A stretch of DNA of 64,000 nt, taken from the NCBI RefSeq assembly GCF_025950095.1, contig NZ_JAPDDR010000005.1, positions 400,722 to 464,721 on the forward strand, read 5' to 3'. The translations under genes were made by a program, and so were the position numbers. This DNA comes from Luteolibacter rhizosphaerae. Lineage in GTDB: Bacteria > Verrucomicrobiota > Verrucomicrobiia > Verrucomicrobiales > Akkermansiaceae. Below the pieces are notes generated by a model. It was not told where the DNA came from, did not search any database, and saw only the letters and a program-made list of their open reading frames with translations. Positions 63,176 through 64,000 of the stretch are shown in pieces (position 1 is the stretch's first letter; each line of letters begins with the position of its first letter).

Positions 63176-63701
63176 CGCACAGCACCGCCGCCTCCATCAG
63201 GATCGTCGTCTCCAGCTCCGTCGGGATCAGCACCCCGCCCGTCGAAGGCGCCACCGTCGTCAGGTTCCGGTACTTCTCCGGATCGCAACCCCGCGCGCTG
63301 AAACCGCCCTGCGCGAACACTAGGAACGAGTAAATGTATTCGTCCGTCGCCGTCGGCAACTTCGAGCGATCCGACAAGCCCATCACAGCCGCCGTTTGAT
63401 CGTCGGTCGCCTCCGACAAGTTCAGCGCCCGCAGCGCCCGCAGCGCCGCGCGATCCGTCGCGATCGCCGAGTTCAGCCGGTTGATATCGAGGCCCAGCGC
63501 TTCATGCTTCCCCCACTCCTCGGCCGTGAAAGCGCGGTCCTTCCCGCCCTCCCCCGTCCCCTTCGTGGCCTTCGTGGCCTTCGTGGCCTTCGTGGCCTTC
63601 GTGGCCTTCGTGGCCTTCGTCAGATCCTCATACGCCGTCAAAAGCGGTGCGAGGCCCGTGCGGTGATTCTCGATAGAGCGCAGGATGTCGTTTCGATCCA
63701 T
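63081..63701 (-). pseudogene. Truncated HK97-type major capsid protein
   Basis: The first ~180 residues resemble an HK97-family capsid precursor: an N-terminal helical region (MDRNDILRSIENHRTGLAP), then LTTVAPSTGGVLIPTELETTILMEAAV, the start of the mature shell domain. After about 63190 the sequence leaves the family and runs out of frame over the gp10-like gene (GAPGELEAVEGALRG). Most of the shell domain is missing, indicating a deletion joining capsid and gp10. A Lys-Ala-Thr repeat sits in the N-terminal part. Confidence 0.7.
63562..63620. repeat. 9-bp tandem repeat (TTCGTGGCC x6, plus partial copy)
   Basis: Six exact copies of TTCGTGGCC at 63562-63615 and a partial seventh (TTCGT). On the minus strand it encodes a run of Lys-Ala-Thr units inside the capsid fragment. 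The unit is a multiple of three, so copy changes keep the frame. Confidence 0.9.
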
Positions 63702-63893
63702 GAGGACACCATCTGCCTATCCCCACCTCTTGAGGAACCGGCCGCAACTCTCGTTCGGCTCATTCAGCTTAGATTCCCCCCTTTGAGGTCATGTGCCTGC
63801 ATATTCATCGAATGCTTAACCCTCGATAGATCGAGAAACGCCTTGCTTCCCTCAAGAATTTCAATCCCTTCTAAGAAGCTGTCTGAAAAATGG

Positions 63894-64000
63894 TCAGGCG
63901 TCGATTCTTGCGAGCATGCGCTTGGTCATGGAGAGATAGATCAGCGCTTCCGAATGTTCGATCCTTACCTCGTGGTCGCGGATCAAACGACGGGATTGGA
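63894..64000 (-). CDS. IS transposase, C-terminal part (runs out of window)
   Basis: The last 35 codons of a DDE transposase on the minus strand: QSRRLIRDHEVRIEHSEALIYLSMTKRMLARIDA-stop. The R-x-H-E-V-R-x-E-H-S-E-A-x-I pattern matches IS5/IS4-like enzymes (compare RDYEVRTDHSEAMI). The end of the element is probably near 63873-63891, where AAGCTGTCTGAAAAATGG resembles a terminal repeat. The rest lies outside the window. Confidence 0.75.
   Translation of the reverse strand, partial: QSRRLIRDHEVRIEHSEALIYLSMTKRMLARIDA

Noticed and set aside
63562..63620. Short repeats as a possible CRISPR array
   Set aside because: The 9-bp units are contiguous with no spacers and are inside a reading frame.
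9325..63701. Repeated CTGTTAG/CTAACAG heptamer seen in many genes
   Set aside because: About eight copies over 64 kb on both strands is near what chance gives at this base composition, and copies lie inside codons with no fixed position.

Overview
The window looks like a high-GC (mostly about 60-65% by eye) chromosome segment of a Verrucomicrobiaceae bacterium, of the Luteolibacter/Haloferula type. The clues are a very large Verru_Chthon cassette A-type prepilin-like protein, a decayed PEP-CTERM tail, secreted multi-domain cytochrome c proteins, a PQQ-type dehydrogenase fused to a di-heme module, and a GH63-like glucosidase. The genus is inferred from gene content only; no rRNA is present.

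Layout. 1-3246: 3' end of elongation factor P with its terminator, then a GH63/MGH1-like glycosidase. 3247-7737: an AT-richer island with two exported unknown proteins, a DXD glycosyltransferase and a two-domain GT25-like/GT14-like glycosyltransferase gene broken by a frameshift. The island ends at a 20-codon transposase remnant. 7738-9145: two ghost genes (PDZ protein, PEP-CTERM protein) and an orphan phage terminase small subunit. 9325-23651: a 1470-residue secreted protein with three heme motifs and three P-domains, a secreted beta-propeller glycosidase-like protein, a ParE/GyrB-type topoisomerase subunit, a zinc-ribbon Ser/Thr kinase, an RluD-family pseudouridine synthase and a polar amino-acid ABC importer. 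23756-30656: a toxin-antitoxin pair, small unknown proteins, an exported ClpP-like protein and a PQQ-dehydrogenase/di-heme fusion.

30798-36427 is a tight minus-strand operon: FkbM methyltransferase, SGNH hydrolase, small protein, MBOAT acyltransferase, anchored AlgJ-like partner, alpha-1,2-fucosyltransferase. Together these would build and decorate a fucosylated, O-acylated and O-methylated surface glycan. 37235-41513 holds a circularly permuted D-amino-acid-oxidase-like flavoprotein, AlkD, TrpF and threonine dehydratase. 41751-46029 is the Verru_Chthon A protein with an overlapping exported partner. 46039-60332 holds a PI-PLC/ricin protein, an SGNH esterase, a CE15-like esterase, a class IV aminotransferase, an ACP phosphodiesterase, an ABC exporter pair, an RDD protein, a cysteine-synthase-like enzyme, an EamA transporter and a KH-domain protein.

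60437-64000 is the left side of a decayed integrated element. It has a tRNA-Arg(CCG) with a truncated tyrosine recombinase beside it, cargo-like lipoprotein and membrane genes, a deletion-fused phage capsid/gp10/tail-terminator remnant containing a 9-bp tandem repeat, and the end of an insertion sequence at the window edge. Most starts were moved downstream of the longest open frame, using signal peptides, ribosome-binding sites or neighbour overlap.
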